A stretch of 64,000 bases of DNA from JAAFHB01 sp942493325 (GTDB lineage Bacteria; Bacteroidota; Bacteroidia; Bacteroidales; Prolixibacteraceae), in contig OW818689.1 in NCBI GenBank assembly GCA_942493325.1, forward strand, positions 3,410,001 to 3,474,000, given 5' to 3'. Each line of letters begins with the position of its first letter. The first letter of the stretch is position 1. The notes under the pieces are model-generated. The model was not told the origin of the DNA, made no database searches, and worked only from the letters and a program-made list of their open reading frames with translations. A program made the translations under genes and the position numbers. This document shows, one piece after another, positions 1-9,909 of this stretch.

Positions 1-830
1 ATCCTGTCGATCATTGAAACACCCGACTCAACATTCACATTAAGTATTCTTTCGTTCTTCTTTCCCCTTTTAGTTTTGATAAATATAATTCCGTTTGCGG
101 CAGCAGGACCAAACATCGCTTTTCCCACGATATCCTTTACAATGGTAATCGACTCAATCTCATTGGGATCGAGCGGCATTTCGGTGATGTCAGTAGGTAC
201 ATCATCAATGATGTACATCATACTGAAACCACGACTACCAACACTCACTTTTTCGGAAAATCCGAAACGACCCGATTCTTCTTCGGCGCTCATCCCGGGT
301 TGCCCGTTCTGTTCCCGTATTTCCATTCCAGGAGCTAATCCGGCAAGGGCATTACGGATATCGGTTGTAGGGTACTTTTCCAGTTGGGAGGAACGTAAAA
401 CAGTCGGCGCACCTGTAAGGTTTCTCTTTTTGAAACTCATATAGGGAAGCGGAACATCGTCCTCCGCTGTCATCTGTAATTTTGACTTTACGAGTTTTAT
501 TGTGCTCTCAGTCAACAGGTCCTCTACGAGTATGACACTTTTATCGTACCCTTTTGAGGTAACTGAGACAAAATCATCGGGGAATCCTTTAAAAGCGAAG
601 GTTCCGTTTTCATCCGTATCTGCATGAATCAGTCCTTCACCGACTACCACCTGGGCATTTGGCATAACGTTCCCGTTTTCATCGGTCACTTTCAGGTTCA
701 CGCTGATCGTTTTGGCTTTTTTTTCTGTTTTATCCTGGGCGGATACTGCTCCTGCCAGTATGAAGCAAAGTATCACGAGACCGATCGTTCTGTACTTCAA
801 AAATATATTATGAAATCTCATAATTCTCAT
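1..830 (-). CDS. Divergent SusC/RagA-like TonB-dependent receptor, N-terminal part (runs off the left edge)
   Basis: The first 276 codons of an outer-membrane receptor are present and the frame stays open to base 1. The protein starts MRIMRFHN, with a signal peptide ending near AVSAQ. A carboxypeptidase-regulatory-like beta-sandwich follows (KVTDENGNVMPNAQVVVGEG), then the plug (LEKYPTTDIRNALAGLAPG, YIIDDVPTDITEMPLDPNEI, IKTKRGKKNERI). It is clearly a paralogue of the receptor at 9910-13074. Like that one it has no EVVVVGYG-type TonB box between the regulatory domain and the plug. It follows the SusD at 846-2699 by only 15 bp, so it is cotranscribed with it. A second in-frame ATG at 821 is an alternative start. 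The substrate is unknown. Confidence 0.85.
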   Translation of the reverse strand, partial: MRIMRFHNIFLKYRTIGLVILCFILAGAVSAQDKTEKKAKTISVNLKVTDENGNVMPNAQVVVGEGLIHADTDENGTFAFKGFPDDFVSVTSKGYDKSVILVEDLLTESTIKLVKSKLQMTAEDDVPLPYMSFKKRNLTGAPTVLRSSQLEKYPTTDIRNALAGLAPGMEIREQNGQPGMSAEEESGRFGFSEKVSVGSRGFSMMYIIDDVPTDITEMPLDPNEIESITIVKDIVGKAMFGPAAANGIIFIKTKRGKKNERILNVNVESGVSMIDR

Positions 831-845
831 TTTTTTAGGTTGTTG

Positions 846-2699
846 TTACCAAACTTCGTTTGATACAAAATTTTTCATTTTATAGGTATCTTCCGTATTG
901 AAAGGAAGATAATACATCGCCTCTTTCCAGTTGCTCTGACGGTCAGCGGACAGGGCGTAACGCGTATATTTAAAACCTGTAGGATAAGAAGGACTTACTG
1001 TGACCTTTTCGATATCAACACCCATTAATGGTCCGGCATAAGCGGCGGGGGCATCTTTCCAGCGGCGGATATCAAAATAATAGTGTCCCTCGAAACTAAG
1101 CTCAACGTTACGCTCGTTCTTAATACGTGGTCGGAATGCATCTTTTGAGACCGTGTACTGAGCCAAAACTTCAGATTGTCCGATTTTAGTCCGGATCAGG
1201 TTTACAGCCTGAAGGGCCGTCATTGATGCCCCGGGAGCTGAACCATTAGGCCCATAAGCTTCATTGGCCGCTTCGGCATAATTGAGGTAGAGTTCTCCCA
1301 GGCGGATAATCGGATCGGTTATCTGTTTCGAAGTCTTGTTCTTGACGCTGTTCTCAGCCCAGCGTTTGCGTGCATAGTAGCCCGTCCTGGTAATTCCCAG
1401 GTAGGTTTGGTCAATCAATTCGCCATATTGAGCCACACCATTGACCATCTGATACCATATCTGTGCTTTTGTATTTTGCCAGCCAATAATATTGGTAGCC
1501 TGGTTATGAATAATATCGATATAAAAACGGGGGTCGCGGTCTTTATACGGATCCTGCTCGTTATAATGTCCGGCTGCAGCGGCAGCTTCACGCTCGGCCG
1601 GGGTGTTTAACGGTTCGCCAAACTTTGTTTCAAATTTATCGACAAAATTCTGGGTAGGGCACTCTCCCGACCAGCCAGATTTACTATTCCCAAAAACGCC
1701 GTTTATCATCCCCTGCTGACCACCAGCATTGTAAGCCCAGCTTCCGTAACTGTAACCCCATAATTGTTCATTGGTGTAGGTGACACCTACATAGTTGTCC
1801 TTGTATTTTGCAGCCGTTTGTAACGCGTACCCGTTCTGCAATGCAATTTCAATCGCTTCCCAGTTGGCCTTGGCAGCCTCTTCCCAATCTTTAACACCCA
1901 ACTCATTGTTCAGCGGACTTGCAGCATAAAGCAAAGCGCGCGCTCTAAAAGCTTTGGCAGCTACCCCGGCCGGATATCGCTGATCGGCATGAGTCAGGTG
2001 ACCCGGTGTTCCCGGTACAGGATTGTCACGTCGCATCCTGCCTGCTTTTGCAAAAAAAGTGGCTGCGGTATCCATATCTGCAGCAATTCTGATCAGGGTT
2101 TCGTGTTTGGATAAGCGGGGAATATCCCACTGATCTTCAGGACCCAGAACTTTGGTGATATAAGGCATTGGCCCCCATATCCTGAACAGTTCGAAATGGG
2201 CAAACGCCCTTACAAAATGAGCCTGGGCCGTGAAATCATCAATTTCGACCTGGTCAGCTTCAAGCAGGTGGATGTTTTCAAGGGTCATATTACAGATACG
2301 AATCGCTATGAACATCGAAGCCAGGATTGGACGACGGTCCCCGTCGTAGGTAAACTTATTCACAAAAGCTGATACCTGGCCGCTTTTAAAGGTCTGACCC
2401 TCCATGTAACGTCCCATATCGGCACAATCAGTCAACCCTTCCCAGGTATATTTCTGATCCCATTGACCAAAATAGAAAGGCATTCCATTCTTGATGTTGA
2501 AATCCCTCCAGTTTGATCCATACCTCTGACGCCCTTCGTAAACGGCCCGGAAGAATTTTTTGAAGTTATCCAGTTTTTTAAAGACGTCATCGGTAACAAG
2601 TCCCGATTCGGGTGACTTATCGAGGTAGCTTTCCAGGCACGATGAAAAGAAGACCGGGAAAAGTACGATGCACACTAATGTTATGATATATTTTTTCAT
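846..2699 (-). CDS. SusD/RagB-like surface glycan-binding lipoprotein (left cassette)
   Basis: The protein has 617 aa, a typical SusD length. The signal sequence ends in the lipobox FFSSC, so a surface-anchored lipoprotein is expected. The conserved SusD C-terminal signatures are present: RLGELYLNYAEAANEAYGP, NERNVELSFEGHYYFDIRRW and YYLPFNTEDTYKMKNF. SusD proteins sit as a lid on the SusC barrel and bind the oligosaccharide to be imported. It lies 20 bp downstream of the SusC at 2720-5905, its presumed partner. It closely resembles the SusD at 13090-14913, sharing blocks such as WDQKYTW, QAHFVRAFAHF and GPEDQWDIPRLSKHETL. The ligand cannot be told from the sequence. Confidence 0.95.
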   Translation of the reverse strand: MKKYIITLVCIVLFPVFFSSCLESYLDKSPESGLVTDDVFKKLDNFKKFFRAVYEGRQRYGSNWRDFNIKNGMPFYFGQWDQKYTWEGLTDCADMGRYMEGQTFKSGQVSAFVNKFTYDGDRRPILASMFIAIRICNMTLENIHLLEADQVEIDDFTAQAHFVRAFAHFELFRIWGPMPYITKVLGPEDQWDIPRLSKHETLIRIAADMDTAATFFAKAGRMRRDNPVPGTPGHLTHADQRYPAGVAAKAFRARALLYAASPLNNELGVKDWEEAAKANWEAIEIALQNGYALQTAAKYKDNYVGVTYTNEQLWGYSYGSWAYNAGGQQGMINGVFGNSKSGWSGECPTQNFVDKFETKFGEPLNTPAEREAAAAAGHYNEQDPYKDRDPRFYIDIIHNQATNIIGWQNTKAQIWYQMVNGVAQYGELIDQTYLGITRTGYYARKRWAENSVKNKTSKQITDPIIRLGELYLNYAEAANEAYGPNGSAPGASMTALQAVNLIRTKIGQSEVLAQYTVSKDAFRPRIKNERNVELSFEGHYYFDIRRWKDAPAAYAGPLMGVDIEKVTVSPSYPTGFKYTRYALSADRQSNWKEAMYYLPFNTEDTYKMKNFVSNEVW

Positions 2700-2719
2700 T
2701 TGTTAATCAGTTTTAGCGT

Positions 2720-5700
2720 TTAAAAAGCAACTTTAATACCGAATTTGACAGAAGTCATCTGCGGATAGAATCCCTGCTCGAAATCTTTCCGTTCCGGATC
2801 ACCTTCAATCAGGTTGGTCAGTGTCCAAAGGTTATTACCCGTAGAGTAGAACAATATGTTTGACACTCCCGCAAGACGATTCAAAAATTTGGAAGGGAAG
2901 TTATAACCGAGGTAAACTTCCTTCAGGCGCAGGTAGTCGGCCTTTCTCCAGAAACGGTCTTTGACTGCAATGTCATAGCCCCTGTCGGCTTCACCGCCAC
3001 CCCAGAACAGAATGTCGGCACTTGAACTGCCACTGTAGTGAAGCGTGGAATGATTGGCTGTTGGATTATTAGGCGCCCAGTAATCCAGTTGTGAGGAGTG
3101 TACACGCCAGTCTCCCTTGATAAATTCAACTTCATAGGTCTGGTTGTATTCAACATATTTTCCCATATTACCCTGGAACATAAAGTTGAACTCAAACTTC
3201 CTGTAAACAAATCCGCTTGAAAGTGAGAAGGTTATCGGGGGCATATTCGATCCCGCGATCGGATATTTATCGAGGCTGGTGATTTTTCCGTCAACACGGT
3301 AATCGAGGAACTTATAATCTCCGACATTGACCTTGTAAAGATCGATCGGTGATGGATTATTATGGATATCATTAACCGAAGTGTAATAGCCGGTTCCGGT
3401 TAATTCCACACCATTGAGCTGGGCACCGAGAGCTTTTCCGGCATCCTTCGTATAATCGGGAGCATAAGGAGGGTCGTCCTTAAAGATGATCCTGTTTTCG
3501 TTGTATCCGAAAATTCCTTTCACCCAATAGTTCAGTTGCGTAGCTGTTGTTTTATTGTATTCAACTTCAACTTCAAATCCTTGTTTTTTTAATTCTCCAA
3601 GGTTAAGATCTTTAAAGGAGTTGCCCACCATCATGGTCACGCTTCGCGGTTTCAGGAGCATCTTTTCGCGGTGTTCGTCAAAAATATCAATATTGAAGCT
3701 AAGGGCATTCTTGAAAAGGCTCAACTCTAATCCAAGGTCTCTTTTACGCGCCTCTTCCCATTGCGCGGTGGTGTTTGCACCCAATTCTTCATGCAGGTAA
3801 GGACCCGGAGAACCGGCATTGTCGGAATAGTAGCCGCTGTTATACAGCCACCTCGCACCAGCGTTATCACTACCTGTTAAACCATCGGAATAACGAAGTT
3901 TTAGTTTGCTTATCCAGGGGACAGCATTTTTAAAGAATTTCTCTTCCGAAACCACCCATCCAACTGCTCCCGAGGGGAAAACACCGAAACGGTTTCCGGG
4001 GGCAAATCGTTCTGAACCGGTGTATCCTACGTTAACCTCCATCAGGTATTTGTGCGAGAAGTCGTAGGTAGCTCTTCCGACAAGTGATTCATTGTAGTAG
4101 GCAAAATCGGTTCCCTCATTCTTCTGGGTACGCGTCATCAACGCAAGACCCGATACAGAGTGATTTCCAAAGGTGTTGGCATAGTTGAAGCCAAATTCAT
4201 AGTAAAGGTCACGGTAATAGCCACCCTGCAAACCACCAACGTTGATATCCAAAGGCGTCTGTTTGTAGTATTCGTTACCTGCCGCGGTTATTCTGTTCCA
4301 TGGTTCAAGCGGTAATCCGGTATCCGGATCTGTTTGTCCGATTTTTTCATAATCGAGCTGATATTCCGGGAAAGTCCACGAGGCGGTAAGTATTCTGTTC
4401 TTATAGAAGGTACTTAAAGCGACCTTACTTGTGAATACCAACCCTTTTGTTATGAAGTCGAGCTTCTGATCAAAAATAAGGTCTGTAAATAATTTGGAAT
4501 CCAGATCCTGGTTAAACTGACCCGTATTGAGACTATTATAAGGATTTCCGGTATACTCCCCAAAATTTGCGGCAAGACGTATTCCTGAATCGCCGGGGTA
4601 AGTCTGGTCAGGAACCTGTTCCAATACCCATGACGGGAAATAAGCAGGGTAGCGGGCCGGGCCGGTAGAATACAGATTCCGCCATGGTGAACTGTTTGGT
4701 GAATTTTTAATTCCGGTTTCCCCCCCAAGATTAAAGGATAAAGTTGTAGATTTTGTTAATTGAAAATCAACATTTGTCCGGTAATTAAACCGGTTATAAC
4801 GATAGCTTAAATCGTAAAAGCCCTCTCTTTTGGCATTAAAAAAGTCTCCTTCGTTGAAGTAACCTAATGAACAGAAATATTTTACAAAATTTGTTCCTCC
4901 CGATACATTGAAGTTGGCATTGAGCGTGGGTGCAAATTCGCGGGTCACCTCCTCAAACCAGTTGACATTTGGATAGCGTAAAGCATTGAGTGGTGTTGAT
5001 GGGTTGGCGTACTGATCAAGCACGCTCTGTGGCAACAAATTCTGGAATTTGGCACCGTTCATCAATCCCACATTGAACATTGACATCGTTGTAGAAGAAC
5101 TGATATGATCAGGAATCCGGGTTGCTTTTTGAATTCCGTAGGATGCAGAGAAATCCAGGACAGGTTTTCCGACCTTACCACGTTTGGTAGTTACGATAAT
5201 AACCCCGTTAGCCCCTTTTGCACCGAATACGGCCGTTGCAGAAGCATCCTTTAAAACCGAAATGGTATTGATTTCGTTTGGGTCCAATGTATTAAAATCG
5301 CGTTCAACCCCATCGACCAGGACCAAAGGGGCGGAGCCGTTCCAGCTTGAAAGACCGCGGATTACAATTTCGGAGTTATTGTTTCCCGGTTCACCACTCT
5401 GCTGAATGGTCAATACTCCTGAAAGCTTACCTGTTATGGCATTGGTCACATTCGAAGAACCTGAACGCATCAGCGCCGCGTTATTGACCTGTGTGACTGC
5501 ACCAACCACACTCTCTTTTTTCTGTGTTCCGTAACCTACAACCACCACCTCGTCGATACCGATCGTGCTTTCCGAAAGGGTTACATTGTAAACAGACCCT
5601 GTTCCTACAGTGATCTCTTTGGGTGTAAGCCCAACAAAACTAAAGACCAGGGTTTTGGATGAAGCAGGAATTGTCAGGGTAAACTTCCCGTCAAAGTTGG

Positions 5701-5905
5701 TAACTGTACCGAGGGTTGTACCTTTCACAACAATCGAGGCCCCGGGAATAGGTACATTATCATCTCCGATAACCGTACCCGAAATCGTTTTTTGCTGTGC
5801 CGAGGCACTTAGCTGGGAAAGAAAGAAAATCCCAACTAACAAAAACGTTGCGAAGAGGAGAAAATGTCTCTTCGGGAAAAAATTTTGCATCGCATCATTT
5901 TTCAT
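2720..5905 (-). CDS. SusC/RagA-like TonB-dependent glycan importer (left cassette)
   Basis: The protein has 1061 aa. The start MKNDAMQNFF leads into a signal peptide ending at LSASAQQ. A carboxypeptidase-D regulatory-like domain follows (about residues 40-115, GTVIGDDNVPIPGASIVVKG), then the SusC TonB box region IDEVVVVGYGTQKK. The plug has VLVDGVERDFNTLDPNEI and VLKDASATAVFGAKGANGVI, and a 22-strand type barrel ends in KFGIKVAF. Family knowledge: it imports oligosaccharides with its SusD lid, powered by TonB. It is nearly colinear with the SusC at 14932-18081, with long identical blocks, so the two are recent paralogues. It is the first gene of a minus-strand operon with the SusD and divergent SusC to its left. 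Confidence 0.95.
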   Translation of the reverse strand: MKNDAMQNFFPKRHFLLFATFLLVGIFFLSQLSASAQQKTISGTVIGDDNVPIPGASIVVKGTTLGTVTNFDGKFTLTIPASSKTLVFSFVGLTPKEITVGTGSVYNVTLSESTIGIDEVVVVGYGTQKKESVVGAVTQVNNAALMRSGSSNVTNAITGKLSGVLTIQQSGEPGNNNSEIVIRGLSSWNGSAPLVLVDGVERDFNTLDPNEINTISVLKDASATAVFGAKGANGVIIVTTKRGKVGKPVLDFSASYGIQKATRIPDHISSSTTMSMFNVGLMNGAKFQNLLPQSVLDQYANPSTPLNALRYPNVNWFEEVTREFAPTLNANFNVSGGTNFVKYFCSLGYFNEGDFFNAKREGFYDLSYRYNRFNYRTNVDFQLTKSTTLSFNLGGETGIKNSPNSSPWRNLYSTGPARYPAYFPSWVLEQVPDQTYPGDSGIRLAANFGEYTGNPYNSLNTGQFNQDLDSKLFTDLIFDQKLDFITKGLVFTSKVALSTFYKNRILTASWTFPEYQLDYEKIGQTDPDTGLPLEPWNRITAAGNEYYKQTPLDINVGGLQGGYYRDLYYEFGFNYANTFGNHSVSGLALMTRTQKNEGTDFAYYNESLVGRATYDFSHKYLMEVNVGYTGSERFAPGNRFGVFPSGAVGWVVSEEKFFKNAVPWISKLKLRYSDGLTGSDNAGARWLYNSGYYSDNAGSPGPYLHEELGANTTAQWEEARKRDLGLELSLFKNALSFNIDIFDEHREKMLLKPRSVTMMVGNSFKDLNLGELKKQGFEVEVEYNKTTATQLNYWVKGIFGYNENRIIFKDDPPYAPDYTKDAGKALGAQLNGVELTGTGYYTSVNDIHNNPSPIDLYKVNVGDYKFLDYRVDGKITSLDKYPIAGSNMPPITFSLSSGFVYRKFEFNFMFQGNMGKYVEYNQTYEVEFIKGDWRVHSSQLDYWAPNNPTANHSTLHYSGSSSADILFWGGGEADRGYDIAVKDRFWRKADYLRLKEVYLGYNFPSKFLNRLAGVSNILFYSTGNNLWTLTNLIEGDPERKDFEQGFYPQMTSVKFGIKVAF

Positions 5906-6009
5906 ACACGTCCATTTAGTTAATTTTCGTTAATTTTGTGTGCCCCTTTTTTCTGCGTAAGTAATTATATTCTCCGGAAAAGAGGATAAAATGGTTTAGT
6001 ACGTGGTCT

Positions 6010-6066
6010 GTTAAGGCACACGGCGAAGTAAAAAAATATATTTCGATTTTAAAGATTGTTAACAAA
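6010..6066 (-). promoter_or_regulatory. Conserved upstream block of the left susC (promoter-proximal)
   Basis: The plus-strand bases 6010-6022 read GTTAAGGCACACG and are identical to 18200-18212 upstream of the duplicated susC. GTTAACAAA at 6058-6066 (TTTGTTAAC on the coding strand) matches 18235-18243. The distance from the susC start is about 105-160 bp in both places. I infer the promoter and first transcribed bases lie here. The -7 box itself (TACTTCGC) is a poor match to TAnnTTTG. Confidence 0.5.
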
Positions 6067-6155
6067 CATTTTTGGAGGTAACCCTATTGTGCAATCGATT
6101 GTGCCAAAACATTGAATTGATATTCAGTTTATTAACACATATAGCGTCAATCTGT

Positions 6156-6171
6156 CATGTTGTACAACATG
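6156..6171. promoter_or_regulatory. Perfect 16-bp palindrome, candidate operator of the left cassette
   Basis: CATGTTGTACAACATG is a perfect inverted repeat. It lies 251-266 bp upstream of the susC start at 5905. A matching inverted repeat sits at the same distance from the other susC (18344-18361). Conservation of both symmetry and position in duplicated upstream regions suggests a binding site for a dimeric regulator. The regulator is not encoded in the window. Confidence 0.55.
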
Positions 6172-7032
6172 TTTTTATGCATTAAACCTTTTAAGAATTA
6201 AATTGTCCCATTCCAGTTATTTGCTTGATTATCTGATATATACTATTATTTCACCAGAATAGTTCCTTTTCAATAAAATCAATTCTCAATGCTATAAGTC
6301 CGGGATACATAAATCACAAGCCGATAGTTAAATTCAATCCCTTATAAATCTCATTATGAAATATTTGTCATAACGACCAACTTACAAATATAAGTAAGGC
6401 TGCAGCGAAAACAGACTTTCCTCCCTGATTTCACGTGATAATATTAAATCTAAAGAAGCGTTTTTTGAACTGAATGTCGCCAATCTCATTAAAACCCCAT
6501 AAAATTAACATCCTTTAAAACAAATTAACAAATTACAAATATTTATTATCTTTTTATTTATTTTGTTTAATTTAATTGCCTTTTCAGATCATTTCTTTAA
6601 ATGTTGTCAATTTATCCGCAATATCCTGGATGAAACTTCAGCCTTAACCTAATGGCTATTAGTATTTGCGGGCCGGGATCAGGTTTACATTTAATTTCAC
6701 AATTCTGAGTTTCAAAAATGAAATTCCATTTAATAATAGATTGGGAGCCGACAGGGGTTTGAAACCCTGCCTGGGCTTTTTCGATTCTTTGCTTAAGGTG
6801 GCAATATTCCGTGTCCAACTTTAACAATATGCCAATTTGCTAATGCTTTCATATTGGATTTAAACTGACCTAATAAAAAGAATTACACAGTGTGACACAG
6901 AGTAAGAACACAGAGTTTCACAGAGTTTTATGTGTCTTAATTAGGAGCAAGACCTAATCTATCGGAGTATTCGTGGAATTCGTCTTAATTGACTTCGTCG
7001 AACTTCGATTCGTGTAATTCGCTTTAACCCAT

Positions 7033-7065
7033 AAAAAAAGGTGGTCAACTGAAGTCAACCACCTT
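7033..7065 (-). terminator. Rho-independent terminator of the five-gene cassette
   Basis: On the minus strand AAGGTGGT and ACCACCTT pair across a 12-nt interior that itself pairs partly, and a run of T follows. It starts 22 bp after the stop codon of the lipoprotein gene at 7088, which closes the right-hand cassette. Confidence 0.8.
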
Positions 7066-7087
7066 ATAATAAATTAATTTACCTTAA

Positions 7088-8056
7088 TCAATAATTCGCC
7101 GGATTCTCGTCCTGCCACTCATTTACGCCGTCACGGATCCGGTTACGGAAAGTAAGTGTATCCTGGGCATAACAGGTATTACCTGCAGCATTTACGTATT
7201 TATAATTAAGCAGGATCTTCCTGTTCTGTAAAAGCTTAGCCCGGTTATAAGTACTTGCTCCTTCAGGCACTACGGCAAATGTGGAACCGGTCCTGGTACT
7301 TACTGTAATGTTGGTTCCATCGAGCGTGAGCTGCATCTCATCCTTTGCAGTGGTCTGGTCACTGTACCCGTTGGTCACAAGGGCATTCGGACCTACTGTT
7401 TTCAGTTTCCACACCTTATTTTCAGGCTGATTTACCGCTGTATAGTACTTAATGGTATCAAGATTTGCTCCCGCAGGACTTTTCCTGATAGTTACACCGC
7501 CATGCCAGTAGTTACCAAACAACATGTTCTCATATTTAACACCGATCACCGCAGAACTTTTGGTCGACAGAATCGTATCGGCATCAGCGCTGGTAATAAA
7601 GAACGGGATGGCATAGTTGGCAAACAACGTTAGCGGATCGGCCAGGAATCTGGCAGAATCAACCTTCATCACCACCGATCCCATATGGTCACCAGTCTTG
7701 ATCACCATTTTGCTGTTATCGCTTAATGTATAGTAATTGGCCGGAAGCGGTAAAAGAGTAGTTACCGGGGCCACAGCATCCTTAATATACGGAGCGCCAC
7801 CTTTCATAATGGTCAACAAAGCCGGGGTGATCAGGCTGTTATCGAGCGAGAATGACACCGTGCGATCTTTGATGTTTTCGCGTACGCCTCCCAAAGCTGC
7901 ACCTACTTCAATCGACATCCCCTCACCCACAACAAATGTACGAACATCGGTCTGGTAGGGGAAATAGATGCCATCGTAATCGAAATCATTTATATAATCC
8001 TTGTAGCACGAAACCATTGTCGCGGCAAGGACTGCAATTAAAAACATCTTTTTCAT
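7088..8056 (-). CDS. DUF1735/BT_3987-like surface lipoprotein
   Basis: The protein is about 322 aa. I chose the ATG at 8056 because it gives a clean lipoprotein signal, MKKMFLIAVLAATMVSC, with Cys17. A TTG at 8086 would add ten residues and overlap the SusD. The N-terminal half has the DUF1735 pattern (IYFPYQ, VGEGMSIEVGAALGG, VSFSLD, LPANYYTL). The C-terminal half, from about YENMLFGNYWHGG, fits the DUF4361-type domain that often follows it. Such proteins are encoded next to SusCD pairs and are thought to be surface glycan-binding accessories (SGBP-like). It is the last gene of the cassette, 20 bp after the SusD at 8077-9906, with a terminator behind it. Domain names are from memory of the families; no search was run. 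Confidence 0.75.
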   Translation of the reverse strand: MKKMFLIAVLAATMVSCYKDYINDFDYDGIYFPYQTDVRTFVVGEGMSIEVGAALGGVRENIKDRTVSFSLDNSLITPALLTIMKGGAPYIKDAVAPVTTLLPLPANYYTLSDNSKMVIKTGDHMGSVVMKVDSARFLADPLTLFANYAIPFFITSADADTILSTKSSAVIGVKYENMLFGNYWHGGVTIRKSPAGANLDTIKYYTAVNQPENKVWKLKTVGPNALVTNGYSDQTTAKDEMQLTLDGTNITVSTRTGSTFAVVPEGASTYNRAKLLQNRKILLNYKYVNAAGNTCYAQDTLTFRNRIRDGVNEWQDENPANY

Positions 8057-8076
8057 ATCTGTCTGTTTTTTATAGT

Positions 8077-9906
8077 TTATTTCCAACTTTCCCAGCCCTC
8101 ATTCTGTACAAGGTTACTCATTCTTAACATTTCATCGTAAGGAATAGGCAAATAAGCCGAGGAAAAGACGCGGGTTTGAACTTCTTTATTTAAATCGTAG
8201 GTAAATGAGCCATCCGCATTTTTTACAACACCCGCGCCATGAACCGACTTGTTCAGTTCAGTCAGATTGGTTGTCCAACGTCGGAGATCATAAAAGCGCT
8301 GGCCTTCGAAACAGTTTGTGAGCCGTCTTTCGTTTTTCACAAACTGATCAAATGTTGATTCGCTTGCAGAAACTTCATCCAGGTAAGGATCAGTTGTAGT
8401 AAATCCGGCAAGACCATCAGTTGTTTTACGTGTGCGGATATACTGAATGGCCGCTTTGGCTGAAATGCCATATTTGGCAGTATTTGTTGGACCCACAACA
8501 TGATTGGCTGCTTCGGCGAATGCAAGACACATATGGCTCCATTCGAAAATAAATTTCGCATGCCGTTGTACATCCTTGGTCGTTGCATTTAAATCCAGGC
8601 CCATATAGACAAACTTTTTAATGTGATAGTTGGTCCGGCTGTTTGTAGGAATAATTCCCGCAGCGTCTTTACCCCCATTTTCCCAGTTTTCAAAAGTATA
8701 CATCACAGGTGTTTTATTGCCTTTTAATGCTGTAACCGAGTTATAAAAGATAGAACTGTAAAACCGGGGATCTCGATTGAGATAAGGTTTTGCCGGATCG
8801 TACAAACTGCGTGAATCGGTTATAGGATAGCCGTTTTTCATCGGGAAGGCGTCAACAAGTTCCTGGGTTGCCCCCATTGTGCCATTCGACTGGAAACCGC
8901 CGGGATAGAACATCCTTTCCATCGCATCATTTGAACCGTACTGCGTAATCCAGATACCACCCGAAAATTGCGGATTGACCCAGTTAATCGCATCTGCTGC
9001 TTTAAATGCCGCAGCCTTTTGCGGGTTACCAGCATTGGTAGCCCCATCGACATTCAACTTGAAGTCCATCACTTTTTTGGCGTAAACAGCCGCTGAATCC
9101 CAGCGTGACAAATCATTGTTGGGATTAAAACGCGGGCTTGCCCAGGTGAGGTAAACTACGGCTTTAAGGGCTCTCGTGGAGATTCCATCAACACGACCCC
9201 AATAAAGAGATCCGGCATAGGCTGCATCGGTTGAATAATTCTTTACAAGGAAGTCACGATGGGCAATAGGGATGTATTTAAAAGCAGAGTCACAATCTGC
9301 AATGATCTGTTTTACACATTCATCATAGGTATTGCGGGCAAGGTTTATCTCATTGGTGATATCTACAGGCTCTGTAACGATTGGTGTACCCAGTAACTCA
9401 CCATTTAACCCTTTACCACCAAACTTTTGAAGCAGATCCCATTCGAACCAGGCCCTTAAAGCAAAAGCCTCTCCCTGTAAACGGAACCGGACCAGGCTGT
9501 CAAGATGGGGATAAACAAGAAAACGGGTATTGAATCCCTTCCTGTCTTTCAAAAAAGTATTTGCAAGGTTGATCATTTTGTAATCGCGATCCCAAAAAGT
9601 CCGGAAGGGATCGGCGGAAGTTGGAAGAAGTCCCTGGGCAAGTTTAGTCATATCCCTGGTACTGCTGGTTGACACGGCATTATCCGTTGCACAATCCAGG
9701 TAAGCGCCTTCGATATTGTCATAGTTTCGGGGTATGCCACTGTACATCTGACCAATCAGTCCCTGCACCATTTCGGGGTATTTCCAAAGGTCAGCCTCTG
9801 AGCGTTGTCCGTTGGGGTATGGATCCAGATAGTGGACGCACGAACTCAGGACAACGAATAGGAACCCGGTCAGAACTACTATTTTCTTTGTATTCATAAT
9901 GTTCAA
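8077..9906 (-). CDS. SusD/RagB-like lipoprotein, partner of the divergent SusC
   Basis: The protein has 609 aa and the lipobox VLSSC after a hydrophobic signal. SusD signatures include EGAYLDCATDNAVS, RLQGEAFALRAWFEWDLLQKFGG, FAEAANHVVGP and KNERRLTNCFEGQRFYDLRRW. A second ATG nine bases downstream (9897) is an alternative start. It begins 3 bp after the receptor gene at 9910-13074, so the two are translationally coupled. It differs strongly from the SusDs at 846-2699 and 13090-14913, so this is a different SusCD pair and not a third copy of the same one. Confidence 0.93.
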   Translation of the reverse strand: MNIMNTKKIVVLTGFLFVVLSSCVHYLDPYPNGQRSEADLWKYPEMVQGLIGQMYSGIPRNYDNIEGAYLDCATDNAVSTSSTRDMTKLAQGLLPTSADPFRTFWDRDYKMINLANTFLKDRKGFNTRFLVYPHLDSLVRFRLQGEAFALRAWFEWDLLQKFGGKGLNGELLGTPIVTEPVDITNEINLARNTYDECVKQIIADCDSAFKYIPIAHRDFLVKNYSTDAAYAGSLYWGRVDGISTRALKAVVYLTWASPRFNPNNDLSRWDSAAVYAKKVMDFKLNVDGATNAGNPQKAAAFKAADAINWVNPQFSGGIWITQYGSNDAMERMFYPGGFQSNGTMGATQELVDAFPMKNGYPITDSRSLYDPAKPYLNRDPRFYSSIFYNSVTALKGNKTPVMYTFENWENGGKDAAGIIPTNSRTNYHIKKFVYMGLDLNATTKDVQRHAKFIFEWSHMCLAFAEAANHVVGPTNTAKYGISAKAAIQYIRTRKTTDGLAGFTTTDPYLDEVSASESTFDQFVKNERRLTNCFEGQRFYDLRRWTTNLTELNKSVHGAGVVKNADGSFTYDLNKEVQTRVFSSAYLPIPYDEMLRMSNLVQNEGWESWK

Positions 9907-9909
9907 AAT

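Larger units (their letters stand above)
5906..7032. other. Long AT-rich intergenic region upstream of the left cassette
   Basis: No credible gene is present. The part next to the SusC start carries the conserved block and palindrome listed separately. Around 6890-6960 there is degenerate text of the type CACAGAGTTTCACAGAG, and the stretch near 6916-6950 resembles bases near 23061-23095 (AGTTTCAnAGAGTTTTATGTG). A small hairpin around CAGGGTTTC/GAAACCCTG lies near 6753-6773. The 71-codon minus-strand ORF at 6612-6827 has no recognisable features and I do not call it. Confidence 0.6.

Noticed and set aside
6612..6827. 71-codon minus-strand ORF in the intergenic region
   Set aside because: No start context, no domain, and located in degenerate intergenic DNA.
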